Assembly: GCF_000308875.1 (NCBI RefSeq)
Contig: NZ_BAGL01000035.1
Coordinates: 22,391-86,390 of the forward strand
Source of the DNA: Nocardia transvalensis NBRC 15921
GTDB lineage: Bacteria > Actinomycetota > Actinomycetes > Mycobacteriales > Mycobacteriaceae
Direction: 5' to 3'
Length of the DNA: 64,000 bases
The position numbers and the translations under genes were made by a program. Shown one piece after another: positions 48,689-58,615 of the stretch. Within the stretch, counting starts at the first letter, position 1; each line of letters starts with the position of its first letter. The notes beneath the pieces are model-generated. The model was not told the origin of the DNA. It saw only the letters and a list, made by a program, of their open reading frames with translations, and did not search any database.

Positions 48689-49137
48689 CCGATTTCACCG
48701 ACCTGGACGCGCTGCGGGCAGCGGTGGGCACCGAGATCGGCATCAGCGACTGGATGACCGTCGAACAGGACCGCATCGATACGTTCGCCGAGGCCACCGG
48801 CGACCACCAGTGGATCCACGTCGACCCCGAGCGGGCCGCGTCGGGACCCTACGGCCGCACCATCGCGCACGGGTTCCTCACCCTGTCGCTGCTGGTGCCG
48901 CTCGCCAACCAGGCCGCCTCGGTCGGCGGCATCCGGATGGGAATCAACTACGGCCTCAACAAGGTTCGCTTCATCACGCCGGTGCCCTCGGGCGGCCGGA
49001 TCCGCGCCCGCGTCGCGCTCGACTCCGTGCGCGACATCCCCGGCGGCGTGCAGGCCGAGCGCACCGTCACCGTCGAGCTGGAGGGCGCCGACAAGCCGGC
49101 GTGCGTCGCCGAGAGCATCGTGCGCTACCTGGCCTGA
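48685..49137 (+). CDS. MaoC-family (R)-specific enoyl-CoA hydratase
   Basis: A 150-residue hot-dog fold protein. The hydratase motif is in 'ATGDHQWIHVDPERAASGPY' (catalytic Asp and His) and 'TIAHGFLTLSLLVPL' (Gly/Ser). It hydrates an enoyl-CoA, following on from the dehydrogenase. The start overlaps the ligase stop (ATGA), so the operon is dehydrogenase-ligase-hydratase. It ends 3 bp from the convergent nitroreductase gene. Confidence 0.94.
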   Translation: MTDFTDLDALRAAVGTEIGISDWMTVEQDRIDTFAEATGDHQWIHVDPERAASGPYGRTIAHGFLTLSLLVPLANQAASVGGIRMGINYGLNKVRFITPVPSGGRIRARVALDSVRDIPGGVQAERTVTVELEGADKPACVAESIVRYLA

Positions 49138-49140
49138 CGG

Positions 49141-49602
49141 TCAGGCGGCGTGCCGCAGCTTCAGGATCGGGATCAGGCGATCGGTCTTGGCCGCGTACTC
49201 CAGGTAGCGGGGCTGCTCGGTGGTGATCCGCTTCCACGCCGCGTCGCGCCGGTCGCCGTCCAGCTGCTCGACCTGGACCCGGAACGTGCGCCCGCCGACC
49301 TCGGCCCACACCTGGTCGGGATGGGCGGCGATGTTGTGGTACCAGGCCGGATGCTGCGACGACCCGCCCATGGACGCGACCACCAGCCAGCCGTCCTCGT
49401 CCGGGAACCGGCTCACCGTGACCCGGCGGCGCTGCCCGGATTTCGCGCCGATCGTTGTCAGGTACAGCAGGTCCATGCCCTGGAACCGGTCGCTCTGCCA
49501 CCGGTGGACGCGCTCCATCACCCGTGTCACGACCCGGGTGACCGCGTTACTCGACATCGGTGGCCGCCCCCGCGAACCCGGCGGAATCTTCTCGAAGCTC
49601 AT
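49141..49602 (-). CDS. Ddn-like F420H2-dependent nitroreductase/quinone reductase
   Basis: A 153-residue protein of the deazaflavin-dependent nitroreductase family: 'MDLLYLTTIGAKSGQRRRVT', 'GWLVVASMGGSSQHPAWYHN', 'DQVWAEVGGRTFRVQVEQL', 'EYAAKTDRLIPILKLR'. In mycobacteria, Ddn reduces quinones with F420H2 and activates nitroimidazole drugs. ATG 49602 follows AGGAGC; a further in-frame ATG at 49629 is possible. Monocistronic. Confidence 0.93.
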   Translation of the reverse strand: MSFEKIPPGSRGRPPMSSNAVTRVVTRVMERVHRWQSDRFQGMDLLYLTTIGAKSGQRRRVTVSRFPDEDGWLVVASMGGSSQHPAWYHNIAAHPDQVWAEVGGRTFRVQVEQLDGDRRDAAWKRITTEQPRYLEYAAKTDRLIPILKLRHAA

Positions 49603-49747
49603 GGCGTGCTCCTGCCAGCCGTACCTCATGGCATTCTAGAAAGTTCCGCCGCCCGGTATGGGTGAATTCGCGGGGGCCTCGAAACTTCCCGTTGCCCGGT
49701 CACACCGTCCCGTGGCCCGGCATGCGTGGATCACGGGTGCTCCGCGA

Positions 49748-50803
49748 TCAGGCCGGGCCCAGTTGGTCCGTCAGCGCGGCCCAGCGGTCCAGGAGTTGCC
49801 CGGCCGCGCCGGAGTCCACGGCGTGGGCGGCGCGTCGCAGGGCGGCGGCCAGGGCGTCGTGGAGGTCGTCGCCGGCGGTCTCGGGGGTCAGTTCGAAGGC
49901 GACGATCGCGGCGGCCGAATTCAGCAGGACCGCGTCGCGGACGGGGCCCGGCTCACCGGCGAGCAGGTTGCGGGCGACGACGGCGTTGGTCTCGGCGTCG
50001 CCGCCGCGCAGCGCCTCCTGCGGCACCCGCTCGATGCCGAGCCGGGTCGGATCGATGGTCGTCTGCGCCAGATGCCCGCCCGCGACCACCCAGGCGTCGG
50101 TGGTGTCGGCGGTGGTGATCTCGTCGAGCCCGTCGTTGCCGCGCACCACGAGCGCGTTGTTGCCGCGCTCGGCGAACGCGCCCGCGATGACCGGCAGCAG
50201 GTCGGCGAACGCGCAGCCGATCAGGCCGGCCTGGGGCTGCGCCGGATTGGTGAGCGGGCCCAGCACGTTGAAGACGGTCGGGATGCCGATCTCCTTGCGC
50301 GCCGGCCCGGCGAAGCGCAGCCCGGAGTGGAACAGCGGCGCGAAACAGAATCCGATGCCGACCTCGTGCACGCAGCGGGCCACCGCGTCCGGATCCAGCG
50401 CGATCCGGATACCCAGCGCCTCGAGCACGTCGGCGCCGCCGCTCTTGGACGAGGCCGCCCGGTTGCCGTGCTTGACCACCGGAATCCCGCTGGCCGCCAC
50501 CACGATCGAGGACATGGTCGAGATGTTGACGGTGCCGGACCGGTCGCCGCCGGTGCCGACGATATCCACCGCGCCGACGTCCAGGGGCACCCGCCGCGCG
50601 TGCCCCAGCATGCCCTGCGCCATCCCGGACAGCTCCGTCGCCGTGGGGCCCTTCATCTTCATGGCCACGCCGAACGCCGCGATCTGGGCCTGGGTGGCAT
50701 TGTCGGAGAAGATCTCGTCGATCGCCCACGCGGCCTCCTCCGTGGTCAGGTCGACCCCATCGGTGAGGGCCCCGAGGATCTGGGCCCAGGTGCGCGTGCT
50801 CAT
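49748..50803 (-). CDS. trpD: Anthranilate phosphoribosyltransferase
   Basis: A 351-residue protein with the PRPP-binding 'VDIVGTGGDRSGTVNISTMS', 'KHGNRAASSKSGGADVLEAL', 'FCFAPLFHSGLRF' and 'FNVLGPLTNPAQP'. All are TrpD signatures. It transfers the phosphoribosyl group of PRPP to anthranilate in tryptophan synthesis. ATG 50803 follows GGGAG. It stands apart from the other trp genes and next to ctaE, as in M. tuberculosis. Confidence 0.97.
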   Translation of the reverse strand: MSTRTWAQILGALTDGVDLTTEEAAWAIDEIFSDNATQAQIAAFGVAMKMKGPTATELSGMAQGMLGHARRVPLDVGAVDIVGTGGDRSGTVNISTMSSIVVAASGIPVVKHGNRAASSKSGGADVLEALGIRIALDPDAVARCVHEVGIGFCFAPLFHSGLRFAGPARKEIGIPTVFNVLGPLTNPAQPQAGLIGCAFADLLPVIAGAFAERGNNALVVRGNDGLDEITTADTTDAWVVAGGHLAQTTIDPTRLGIERVPQEALRGGDAETNAVVARNLLAGEPGPVRDAVLLNSAAAIVAFELTPETAGDDLHDALAAALRRAAHAVDSGAAGQLLDRWAALTDQLGPA

Positions 50804-50850
50804 CAACATCTCCCGTCACGGATTCCGCACATCAGGTGCTGGCTAGCAGC

Positions 50851-51142
50851 CTAATGGGCCGGATCGGAATCGCCCGGTTGCAGGGCGTCCCAGCCCAGGG
50901 CCGCACCGTCGTGGCGCTGGGCCAGTCCGGCCATGCGCGACCGCTCCTGGGAGCAGTGCAGGGCGTCGAGCACCTGTACGCGCTGGAGGATCAGGGTGGC
51001 GTCGGCCGCGCGCCAGCGCCGCCGAACAGGCCTCGGCATCATCGAAACTCGAGGCGACGACCACCAGATCGGTTCGGGCGGGATCCAATTCCGCCGCGCC
51101 GCCGCGGCCCCGCAGCCGCTCCCATACCGTCCGCAGACCCAT
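50851..51142 (-). pseudogene. Small conserved protein gene with a one-base frameshift
   Basis: From ATG 51142 (GGGAG upstream) the frame reads 'MGLRTVWERLRGRGG' and 'TDLVVVASSFDDAEACSAAL' and then turns into Arg/Pro-rich nonsense. One frame over, continuous with it, is 'ADATLILQRVQVLDALHCSQ' and 'MAGLAQRHDGAALGWDALQP', ending at 50851. Removing one G near 51008-51013 restores a single 96-residue protein. It is either a real frameshift or a sequencing/assembly error. The function of the intact protein is unknown. Confidence 0.7.
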
Positions 51143-51407
51143 CCCGCACCCGCTCCCTCGTCGTCTCCGGACGCTCCGAATCGGGGTGTCACCGGCGTCC
51201 GGCGCACAACAATAGGCATCGGTTCCGCATGCCCGGGACCCCGGTCCGCACCCCGGCGAGGGGCTTATAACCGCCTCCGAACTGGGTATTCTCGTGACAC
51301 GCCGGGGGCCGGTCGAGACCCGCTCTCGCCGTGGGATTTCCGACACGCACCGGGAAGTTTCCTACCCGGCTACGCCTGTCGTACTACGACGAGTCATACT
51401 TACCCGC
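51143..51407. other. Promoter region of ctaE
   Basis: 265 bp between the frameshifted gene and ctaE. No gene is seen. A CATACT -10-like sequence 8-13 nt before GTG 51408 suggests a leaderless ctaE transcript. Confidence 0.45.
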
Positions 51408-52019
51408 GTGACGACCGCAGTAGGGACCCCAGGATCGGCCATTACTCAGCGTGTGCACTCGCTGAACCGGCCCAACATGGTCAGCGTCGGAACCATCATC
51501 TGGCTGTCGAGCGAGCTGATGTTCTTCGCCGGCCTCTTCGCCATGTACTTCGTCGCCCGGGCCCAGGCTCACGGCAACTGGCCGCCGGAGCCGACCGAGC
51601 TGAACCTGAAGCTCGCCGTTCCGGTCACGGCCGTGCTGATCGCGTCGTCGTTCACCTGCCAGATGGGCGTGTTCTCCGCCGAGCGAGGCGACGTGTTCGG
51701 GCTGCGGCGCTGGTATGTGGTCACCTTCTTCATGGGCCTGTTCTTCGTGATCGGCCAGGGCACCGAGTACCACGCCCTGTACCAGGAGGGCACCACGATC
51801 TCGAGCAGCGTCTACGGCTCGACGTTCTTCATCACCACCGGTTTCCACGGTCTGCACGTCATCGGCGGTCTCATCGCGTTCATCTTCCTGCTGGTGCGCA
51901 CCAAGGTCAGCAAGTTCACGCCGGCCCAGGCCACCGCGGCGATCGTCGTCTCCTACTACTGGCACTTCGTCGACATCGTGTGGATCGGGTTGTTCGCCAC
52001 GATCTACTTCGTCCGGTAG
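51408..52019 (+). CDS. ctaE: Cytochrome aa3 oxidase subunit III
   Basis: A 203-residue integral membrane protein with five hydrophobic helices ('[20 protein letters not shown]', '[19 protein letters not shown]', '[20 protein letters not shown]', '[20 protein letters not shown]'). 'TGFHGLHV' and 'WHFVDIVW' are conserved in subunit III. It belongs to the aa3 oxidase that forms a supercomplex with the bcc complex. GTG 51408 appears leaderless. It precedes qcrCAB by 57 bp, as in all mycolata. Confidence 0.97.
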   Translation: MTTAVGTPGSAITQRVHSLNRPNMVSVGTIIWLSSELMFFAGLFAMYFVARAQAHGNWPPEPTELNLKLAVPVTAVLIASSFTCQMGVFSAERGDVFGLRRWYVVTFFMGLFFVIGQGTEYHALYQEGTTISSSVYGSTFFITTGFHGLHVIGGLIAFIFLLVRTKVSKFTPAQATAAIVVSYYWHFVDIVWIGLFATIYFVR

Positions 52020-52076
52020 GACCCCCTAGTCTTCGACAGAGCATCAGTCGGTTCCGTCTACTCCAAAGGGACACAG

Positions 52077-52958
52077 ATGAGTTCATCCCCCCCGTCCGCG
52101 CCGGATCCCGCCAGCCCCGGGATCGGCAGCGCTCGGAACAACCAGGCCACCAGGACCCGCAGGCAGCGCCGGATGAAGCGCAAGCTGGCGGGTGGTCTCG
52201 TTCTTCTGATGGGCCTGGTCGGAGCCGGTTTCGCGGCGTCGGCGCTGACCCCGCATGCCCAGGTCGCGACGGCGAACGAGGATCAGTCGGCGCTGATCCG
52301 CGAGGGTAAGCAGATCTACGACACCTCCTGCATCACCTGCCACGGCGCGAACCTGCAGGGCGTGCCGGATCGCGGGCCCAGCCTGATCGGTGTCGGCGAG
52401 GCGGCCGTCTACTTCCAGGTCTCCACCGGTCGCATGCCCGCCGCCGCCAACGGCTCGCAGATCGCCCGCAAGCCCCCGAAGTTCGACGAGCGCCAGACGG
52501 ACGCGCTGAGCGCCTACGTCGCGGCCAACGGCGGCGGCCCGACCGTCGTGCGGGACCCGAACGGCGAGGTCGCGATGGAGTCGCTGACCGCCGGCGGCGA
52601 TCTCGGCCGCGGCGGCGAGCTGTTCCGGATGAACTGCGCGTCGTGCCACAACTTCACCGGTAAGGGCGGTGCGCTCTCGTCCGGTAAGTTCGCGCCGCCG
52701 CTCGGCGAGGCCAACGAGCAGCAGATCTACACCGCGATGCTGACCGGCCCGCAGAACATGCCGAAGTTCTCCGACCGCCAGCTGTCGCCGGAGGAGAAGC
52801 GCGACATCGTCGCCTACGTCAAGGACCGGACCGAATCCAAGCCCGAGGCGGGCTACGGCCTCGGCGGCTTCGGCCCCGCGACCGAGGGCCTGGCCATCTG
52901 GGTGGTCGGCATCGTGCTCCTGGTCGGCTCGGCGATGTGGATCGGATCCCGGTCATGA
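52077..52958 (+). CDS. qcrC: Dihaem cytochrome c of the bcc complex
   Basis: A 293-residue protein with an N-terminal helix ('[19 protein letters not shown]'), two CxxCH haem sites (CITCH at residues 85-89, CASCH at 187-191), and a C-terminal anchor '[19 protein letters not shown]'. The dihaem cytochrome replaces free cytochrome c, passing electrons directly from QcrB/QcrA to the aa3 oxidase. ATG 52077 follows AAAGGGA. Confidence 0.97.
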   Translation: MSSSPPSAPDPASPGIGSARNNQATRTRRQRRMKRKLAGGLVLLMGLVGAGFAASALTPHAQVATANEDQSALIREGKQIYDTSCITCHGANLQGVPDRGPSLIGVGEAAVYFQVSTGRMPAAANGSQIARKPPKFDERQTDALSAYVAANGGGPTVVRDPNGEVAMESLTAGGDLGRGGELFRMNCASCHNFTGKGGALSSGKFAPPLGEANEQQIYTAMLTGPQNMPKFSDRQLSPEEKRDIVAYVKDRTESKPEAGYGLGGFGPATEGLAIWVVGIVLLVGSAMWIGSRS

Positions 52959-53034
52959 GCGAGCGGAGCGAGCGAACAATGGACACAGCCGAGTACTCGC
53001 TCGTGACGACGCCGAGCGCTAGCGAGGCGGCGGC

Positions 53035-54204
53035 ATGAGCGAGAAGGAGCAGAACGAGATGGGCGCGCCCGAGCACGGCAAGCCAGGGGACGACCTGAAC
53101 CCCACCGAGGAGCAGCTCGACGCGATGACCCGCGACGAGCTGGTCGCCCTCGGCACCAAGCGCGACGGCGTCGACGTCGCCTACCGCGCGCCGCGCTGGC
53201 CGGTTCCGGGCACCCGCGCGGAGAAGCGCGCCGAGCGCCAGGTGGCGCTGTGGTTCGCCATCTCGGGCCTCGCGGCCGTCGCGCTGATCGGCGTGTTCCT
53301 GTTCTGGCCGTGGGAGTACAAGGGCCGGCACGAGGACGGCGCCGGCATCTACTCGCTGACCACGCCGCTGTACGGCATCACGCTGGGCGTGTCCGTGCTC
53401 GCCATCGGCATCGCGGTCGTGCTGATCCGCAAGAAGTTCATCCCGCCGGAGATCTCCATCCAGGACCGCCACGACGGCAAGTCCCCGGAGGTGGAGCGCC
53501 GCACCCTGATCGCGCAGCTGCAGGACGCGGGGGAGACCTCGACGCTCGGCCGCCGCAAGCTGATCACCCGCACCGCGGGTCTGGGCGTGGGCGTGCTGGG
53601 TATCGGCGCGCTGTTCATGTTCGTCGGCGGCATGATCAAGAACCCGTGGGCCAAGGGCGACAAGTCGCCGCTGTGGGTGTCCGGCTGGACCCCGGACTAC
53701 CCGGGCCAGACCATCTACATCCGCAAGGACACCGGCCGTCCCGAGGACATCGTGCTGGTGCGTCCGGAGGATCTCGACGCCGGCGCCATGGAGACCGTCT
53801 TCCCCTGGAAAGAGGAGTGGCGCGGCGACGAGCACGAGACACTGCAGTCGCTGCGCGGTATCCGCAACGCGGTCATGCTGATCCGCCTGCGCACCGAGGA
53901 CGCGCAGAAGGCCATCAAGCGCAAGGGCCAGGAGAGCTTCAACTACGGCGACTACTTCGCCTACTCGAAGATCTGCACCCACCTGGGCTGCCCGACGTCG
54001 CTGTTCGAGCAGCAGACCAACCGGATCCTGTGCCCGTGCCACCAGTCGCAGTTCTCGGCCACCGAGTGGGGTAAGCCGGTCTTCGGCCCCGCCGCCCGCG
54101 CGCTGCCGCAGCTGCCGATCACCGTCAACTCCGAGGGCTACCTGGTCGCCGCGGGCGACTTCATCGAGCCGCTCGGACCGGCCTACTGGGAGCGTCGTTC
54201 ATGA
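53035..54204 (+). CDS. qcrA: Rieske iron-sulfur protein of the bcc complex
   Basis: A 389-residue protein. Three transmembrane helices lie near residues 72-95, 110-130 and 178-200, the actinobacterial form with extra helices. The Rieske motifs are CTHLGCP (about 314) and CPCHQSQF (about 333), which bind the 2Fe-2S cluster. It moves electrons from menaquinol to cytochrome c. ATG 53035 is 76 bp after the qcrC stop, across a GAGCGAGC-rich spacer; its stop overlaps the qcrB start by 4 bp. Confidence 0.97.
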   Translation: MSEKEQNEMGAPEHGKPGDDLNPTEEQLDAMTRDELVALGTKRDGVDVAYRAPRWPVPGTRAEKRAERQVALWFAISGLAAVALIGVFLFWPWEYKGRHEDGAGIYSLTTPLYGITLGVSVLAIGIAVVLIRKKFIPPEISIQDRHDGKSPEVERRTLIAQLQDAGETSTLGRRKLITRTAGLGVGVLGIGALFMFVGGMIKNPWAKGDKSPLWVSGWTPDYPGQTIYIRKDTGRPEDIVLVRPEDLDAGAMETVFPWKEEWRGDEHETLQSLRGIRNAVMLIRLRTEDAQKAIKRKGQESFNYGDYFAYSKICTHLGCPTSLFEQQTNRILCPCHQSQFSATEWGKPVFGPAARALPQLPITVNSEGYLVAAGDFIEPLGPAYWERRS

Positions 54205-55826
54205 GTCCTAGCAAAGCGGCCGCACAGGCCAACGAAATGGACGAGCGCTACCACATGGCGGCGTTCGTCAAGCGGTCGATCAACAAGGTCTTCCCGACCC
54301 ACTGGTCGTTTCTGCTCGGCGAGATCGCGCTGTACAGCTTCATCATCCTGCTGCTGACGGGTATCTACCTGACGCTGTACTTCGACCCGTCGATGAGCGA
54401 GGTCGTCTACAACGGCTCGTACCAGCCGCTGCGCGGCGTGACCATGTCGCGTGCCTTCGAGACGGCGCTGAACATCTCCTTCGAGGTGCGTGGCGGCCTG
54501 TTCGTGCGGCAGGTGCACCACTGGGCGGCCCTGCTGTTCGCGGCGTCGATCATCATCCACCTGTTCCGCATCTTCTTCACCGGCGCGTTCCGCAAGCCGC
54601 GCGAGGCGAACTGGGTGATCGGCTCGCTGCTGCTGATCCTGGCGATGTTCGAGGGTTTCTTCGGCTACTCGCTGCCGGACGACCTGCTGTCGGGCACCGG
54701 TCTGCGGGCGGCGTTCTCGGGTATCACCATCGGCGTTCCGGTGGTGGGCACCTGGATCCACTGGCTGATCTTCGGCGGTGACTTCCCGGGCGAGATCATC
54801 ATCCCGCGCCTGTACATCGCGCACGTGCTGCTGCTGCCGGGCATCATCCTGGCGCTGATCGCGGCGCACGTGGCGCTGGTCTGGTACCAGAAGCACACCC
54901 AGTTCCCCGGCCCCGGCCGGACGGAGAAGAACGTCGTGGGCGCGCGCATCGTGCCGGTGTTCGCGGCGGATCAGGGCGCGTTCTTCATGTTCAGCCTCGG
55001 CATCGTCGCCCTGATGGGTGGCGTGCTGCAGATCAACCCGATCTGGAACCTGGGTCCCTACAACCCGTCTCAGGTGTCGGCGGGGTCGCAGCCCGATATG
55101 TACATGATGTGGACCGACGGCATGGCCCGCCTGATGCCGCCCTGGGAGCTGTATCTGGGCCGGTACACGATTCCCGCGCCGTTCTGGGTCGCGCTCATCA
55201 TGGGTCTGGTGTTCACGGTGCTGATCGCCTACCCGTGGATCGAGAAGCGGCTCACCGGTGACGACGCCCCGCACAACCTGCTGCAGCGGCCGCGGGACGT
55301 GCCGGTGCGCACCGCCATCGGCGCCATGGCCATCGCCTTCTATCTGGTGCTGACGCTGGCGTGCGTGAACGACATCATCGCGTTCAAGTTCGACATCTCG
55401 CTGAACGCGACGACGTGGTTCTTCCGCATCGCGCTGCTGCTCGGCCCGCCGCTGGCCTACTTCGTGGCCTACCGGATGTGCCTGGGCCTGCAGCGCAGCG
55501 ATCGCGCGGTGCTGGAGCACGGCATCGAGACCGGTGTCATCAAGCGTCTCCCGCACGGCGAGTACATCGAGGTGCACCAGCCGCTGGGCCCGGTCGACGA
55601 CCACGGGCACCCGATTCCGCTGGAGTACCAGGGCGCCCCGGTCCCGAAGAAGATGAACAAGCTCGGCTGGGCGGGCAAGCCCGGTCTGGGTTCGTTCCTC
55701 CGCGCCGACCCGGCGGGCCAGGCGGAGCAGCTCACCGCCTACGAGAAGGACGAGCACCACAAGCAGCTGGAGATCCTGGCCGAATACCAGGACCAGTCCA
55801 GCGGCGAAGGCAAGTCCGGCCACTGA
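54201..55826 (+). CDS. qcrB: Cytochrome b subunit of the bcc complex
   Basis: A 541-residue protein with eight or so transmembrane helices. Haem b and quinol-site sequences include '[20 protein letters not shown]', 'ILRIF'-type '[20 protein letters not shown]', '[20 protein letters not shown]' (the PDDL form of the Qo PEWY region) and '[20 protein letters not shown]'. QcrB is the target of the drug telacebec in mycobacteria. It oxidises menaquinol. The ATGA overlap with qcrA couples translation. A strong terminator follows. Confidence 0.97.
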   Translation: MSPSKAAAQANEMDERYHMAAFVKRSINKVFPTHWSFLLGEIALYSFIILLLTGIYLTLYFDPSMSEVVYNGSYQPLRGVTMSRAFETALNISFEVRGGLFVRQVHHWAALLFAASIIIHLFRIFFTGAFRKPREANWVIGSLLLILAMFEGFFGYSLPDDLLSGTGLRAAFSGITIGVPVVGTWIHWLIFGGDFPGEIIIPRLYIAHVLLLPGIILALIAAHVALVWYQKHTQFPGPGRTEKNVVGARIVPVFAADQGAFFMFSLGIVALMGGVLQINPIWNLGPYNPSQVSAGSQPDMYMMWTDGMARLMPPWELYLGRYTIPAPFWVALIMGLVFTVLIAYPWIEKRLTGDDAPHNLLQRPRDVPVRTAIGAMAIAFYLVLTLACVNDIIAFKFDISLNATTWFFRIALLLGPPLAYFVAYRMCLGLQRSDRAVLEHGIETGVIKRLPHGEYIEVHQPLGPVDDHGHPIPLEYQGAPVPKKMNKLGWAGKPGLGSFLRADPAGQAEQLTAYEKDEHHKQLEILAEYQDQSSGEGKSGH

Positions 55827-55836
55827 TCCCGACAGC

Positions 55837-55868
55837 AACGGCCCCGAGTCCACCGACTCGGGGCCGTT
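55837..55868. terminator. 13-bp perfect terminator hairpin
   Basis: AACGGCCCCGAGT (55837-55849) and ACTCGGGGCCGTT (55856-55868) pair around a 6-nt loop, 10 bp after the qcrB stop and 13 bp before the convergent Lrp-type stop. Bidirectional terminator. Confidence 0.9.
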
Positions 55869-55881
55869 CCGCGTTCCGGGG

Positions 55882-56157
55882 TTACTCGCCGATGGAGAAG
55901 CCGGCCTCGATATCGGCTCGGGAATAGGACTTGAAGGCGATGTGGGTGGCGGTGCGGAGGACGCCGGGGGTCTTGTTGACGCGGCCGGTCACGACCTCGG
56001 CGATCTGCTCGTGGTCGCGGACGCGCACCACCGCGATGAGATCGACGTCGCCCGCGCACGAGTAGACCTCGGCGACGCCGTCGAGATCGGCCAGGGCCTG
56101 CGCGGTCTCGGGGATGCGGGCGGCCTCGGCGTGGATCAGCACGATCGCGGTAATCAT
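55882..56157 (-). CDS. Stand-alone Lrp/AsnC ligand-binding (RAM) domain protein
   Basis: A 91-residue protein: 'MITAIVLIHAEAARIPETAQ', 'LADLDGVAEVYSCAGDVDLI', 'VRVRDHEQIAEVVTGRVNKT', 'PGVLRTATHIAFKSYS'. It is the C-terminal effector domain of Lrp/AsnC regulators without the helix-turn-helix. Such proteins may bind amino acids and modulate full-length Lrp partners by forming mixed oligomers. The start is ATG 56157. It follows the exonuclease gene on the same strand by 77 bp. Confidence 0.92.
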   Translation of the reverse strand: MITAIVLIHAEAARIPETAQALADLDGVAEVYSCAGDVDLIAVVRVRDHEQIAEVVTGRVNKTPGVLRTATHIAFKSYSRADIEAGFSIGE

Positions 56158-56234
56158 GTCCGTGAGTCTAGGCGTACCTCGGCATTCGCTCCGGTAGTGC
56201 GCGGGCTGAGGACGGCTGCGCCGACCAGGCGAGC

Positions 56235-58103
56235 CTAGGCGCGGGCGGCGTAGTCGTGGGCGAGGGATTCGGTGTGGCGGGCGGACTGGGCGAGGTCGAG
56301 CCACGCCAGCCACGCCCCGGCGCCCAGCCGTGGCTCGTGGTAGCCGTCGGTGGTCCGCACGATGCGGGTGCCGGGTTCCTCGAGCCAGCGGGCCAGCAGG
56401 GCCGTTTCCTCGGGGGAGGCGCCGCGCAGGGGCGGATGACGCGGATCGGAGAACGGATCGGACGCGGCAGGCAACGCCTCCTGGTCCGCGCCGGGGGCGT
56501 CCAGGCGGACGGGGACGACGGTTTCGGCCGCGGCGACCAAAGAATCGACGACCGGCATCGGCGGAACACCGCGCGGGGCGGTGCCCGCAGCGGCCAGGCG
56601 GCCGTACCGGATGACGGCGAACTCCCACCCGCCGGAGCCGTCGGAGCGCGCGGCGACGAGTTCGGCGATGCGGGCCAGCGCCGCGAGTCGCTGGGTGCGC
56701 CGCAGCGCCCGGACGACGGCGGCCAGATGGTCGCGCAGGCGGGCGGCGGCCTCGAAATGCTCGGCGGCGGAATGGGCGTCGATCCGGTCCCGCACGAGAT
56801 GCAGCAGCGCGTCGCTGTGGCCGGTGAACAGGCGGTGTGCGGCGTGCGGCGCCGCGGCGTACTCCTGCGCGGTGCGCAGCCGTCCGTCGGCGCTCGCCGG
56901 ACAGCCGCCGACCGCGGCGGGCGGGCAGTCGGCGCCGTGCCGGCCGCCGCGGGGGATGCGCGTGGTGCAGGTGCGCAGCCCGCAGTGCTCGGCCACGGTG
57001 GCGGCCACCTCGGTGGCGTCGGCACGAGAGTGGAACGGGCCCAGGGCATCCCAGGTCGGGGCGCGGGTGACGGTGAAGCGGGGGAAGGGCTCGGCGGTGA
57101 GCGTGAGCCACCACGCCCGCTTGGGAAATTTCGACCGGCGGTTGTACGGCGGCGTGTGCGCCACGAGCAGCCGCAGCTCCCGCACCCCGGCCTCCAGCCC
57201 GTGCGCGCAGGGCACGTGGTCGACACGGGTCGCCAGCGCGACCATCTCGCGCATGCGCGTGCGGGTCTCGGATCCGGTGAAGTAGGTGCGCACCCGGCGG
57301 CGCAGATTCACGGCCGTCCCTATATAGAGGACCTCCTCCGACGGCCCGCGGAACAGATACACCCCGGGCACCGCCGGGAGATCCGCCGCCAGAAAGCGTT
57401 TGGACCGCTGCCGCCGGCTCACCTCCGGCAGATAGTCCACGAGTTCGGTGAGGCTCTGCACGCCGAGATTGCCGACCCGCTCGATCAGCGCGTGCAGGAC
57501 ATCGACGGTGGCGCGGGCGTCGTCGAGTGCGCGGTGCGTCGGGCGGGTGGCCGAGCCCAGCAGTTGCGCCAGCGCGGACAGGCGCACGGTGGGCGCCTCG
57601 TCACGCGGCAGGATCCGCCGCGCCAGCTGCACCGTGCACAGCACCTGGAACGGGGGCCAGGCGGCCTCGCAGCGGGCCGTCGCGGCCTTGAGGAATCCGG
57701 TGTCGAATCGGGCGTTGTGGGCGACCAGGACCGCGCCCGCCGCGAACTCCAGGAAGCCGGGCAGGACGGCCTCGATTTGGGGCGCGTCCATCACCATGGC
57801 CGTCGTGATGCCGGTGACCTGCACGATCTGCGGCGGGATCGCGCAGCCCGGATTGATCAGGGTGGCGAATTCGCCCAGGACCTCGCCGCCACGCACCTTC
57901 ACCGCGCCGATCTCGGTGATCGCGTCCCGCTCCGGGCTGGTGCCGGTGGTCTCCAGGTCGACGACGACGAAAGTGACGTCGTACAGCGGCGTATCCAGGT
58001 CGTCGAAGGCCAGCTGGGCCGGACGCGGTCTGCCTGACGGCGCGTCGGACACGGTCGGGGGCACGGCGAGCAGCGTAGGTCGGGGGTCCGACAAGAATGC
58101 CAT
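56235..58103 (-). CDS. DEDDh exonuclease fused to a UvrC-like GIY-YIG nuclease domain
   Basis: A 622-residue protein. The N-terminal DnaQ-type exonuclease has '[20 protein letters not shown]' (DxE), '[13 protein letters not shown]' and '[19 protein letters not shown]' (HxxxD). Then comes a GIY-YIG endonuclease: '[20 protein letters not shown]' and '[10 protein letters not shown]'. A C-terminal region is UvrC-like ('[15 protein letters not shown]'). This is the Rv2191-like fusion of mycolata, thought to act in DNA repair. ATG 58103 is chosen; the frame extends further upstream to 58202 without similarity. Confidence 0.93.
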   Translation of the reverse strand: MAFLSDPRPTLLAVPPTVSDAPSGRPRPAQLAFDDLDTPLYDVTFVVVDLETTGTSPERDAITEIGAVKVRGGEVLGEFATLINPGCAIPPQIVQVTGITTAMVMDAPQIEAVLPGFLEFAAGAVLVAHNARFDTGFLKAATARCEAAWPPFQVLCTVQLARRILPRDEAPTVRLSALAQLLGSATRPTHRALDDARATVDVLHALIERVGNLGVQSLTELVDYLPEVSRRQRSKRFLAADLPAVPGVYLFRGPSEEVLYIGTAVNLRRRVRTYFTGSETRTRMREMVALATRVDHVPCAHGLEAGVRELRLLVAHTPPYNRRSKFPKRAWWLTLTAEPFPRFTVTRAPTWDALGPFHSRADATEVAATVAEHCGLRTCTTRIPRGGRHGADCPPAAVGGCPASADGRLRTAQEYAAAPHAAHRLFTGHSDALLHLVRDRIDAHSAAEHFEAAARLRDHLAAVVRALRRTQRLAALARIAELVAARSDGSGGWEFAVIRYGRLAAAGTAPRGVPPMPVVDSLVAAAETVVPVRLDAPGADQEALPAASDPFSDPRHPPLRGASPEETALLARWLEEPGTRIVRTTDGYHEPRLGAGAWLAWLDLAQSARHTESLAHDYAARA

Positions 58104-58175
58104 CCGTGATATTCGCGTGATGGCTCGCGGGACATACCCGGCGTGCGAGGCTCGAATTGCCGGAATACGCGGAAA

Positions 58176-58191
58176 AGTGACCAGGGTCACA
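58176..58191. promoter_or_regulatory. CRP-like site AGTGACCAGGGTCACA
   Basis: It matches the TGTGA-N6-TCACA CRP consensus at 9 of 10 positions and has a perfect GTGACC/GGTCAC dyad. It lies 73 bp upstream of the exonuclease gene and far upstream of the divergent NlpC/P60 gene. CRP regulates cell-wall genes in mycobacteria. Confidence 0.7.
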
Positions 58192-58203
58192 TCAATACGC
58201 ATT

Positions 58204-58615
58204 CGGAATAAGTGACCCGTGATCTACCGAGAACAATCGGGCACGCCAGTAGGGGCCTTGCGGCGTACCGGCACAGCACTGGCCGCCGAGGAAACCGGTC
58301 GGTCGCATCGATTGCGAAATGCTTCCCTCGACATGCGGGTTCCACGATCGGGTCCGTCGTAAACACGAGACGGGCGCGTCGGTCGACCGGCCGGTTAACT
58401 CGCGGAAAACCCCCTGGTAGCCGCGCCGCGTTATCGTTTCGTGATTGGTGTGAGATATGTCGCATGCCGACTGGTCCGCCATTGCCGAGCGCCGCCGCAC
58501 CGGACGGTCGCGGCTTTACAACGCACCGTTATGTGCTCGTAACCTTTTCGAGACCTCACGGAGTCCGACGCACCACCGGGTGCGGCGTCGTGGGGCAGAT
58601 GAGGAGTACCGCATC
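58204..58615. other. Long leader/promoter of the first NlpC/P60 gene
   Basis: About 410 bp without a gene. It holds a second GTGACCC half-site (58212-58218), ATCGTTTCGTG (58433-58443) and CGTAACC-N3-TCGAGACCT (58538-58556). The last two recur before the second NlpC/P60 gene. The leader may be transcribed and regulatory. Confidence 0.5.
58538..58556 (+). promoter_or_regulatory. Element CGTAACC-N3-TCGAGACCT upstream of NlpC/P60 gene 1
   Basis: It matches 59310-59328 at 17 or more of 19 positions. Each copy is 60-90 bp before an NlpC/P60 start. The pair suggests a shared transcription factor, for example an MtrA-like cell-wall regulator, but this is inference. Confidence 0.6.

Noticed and set aside
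54183..55853. Open antisense frame opposite qcrB
   Set aside because: Its His/Arg/Asp-rich product mirrors qcrB codons; no start signal and no family.
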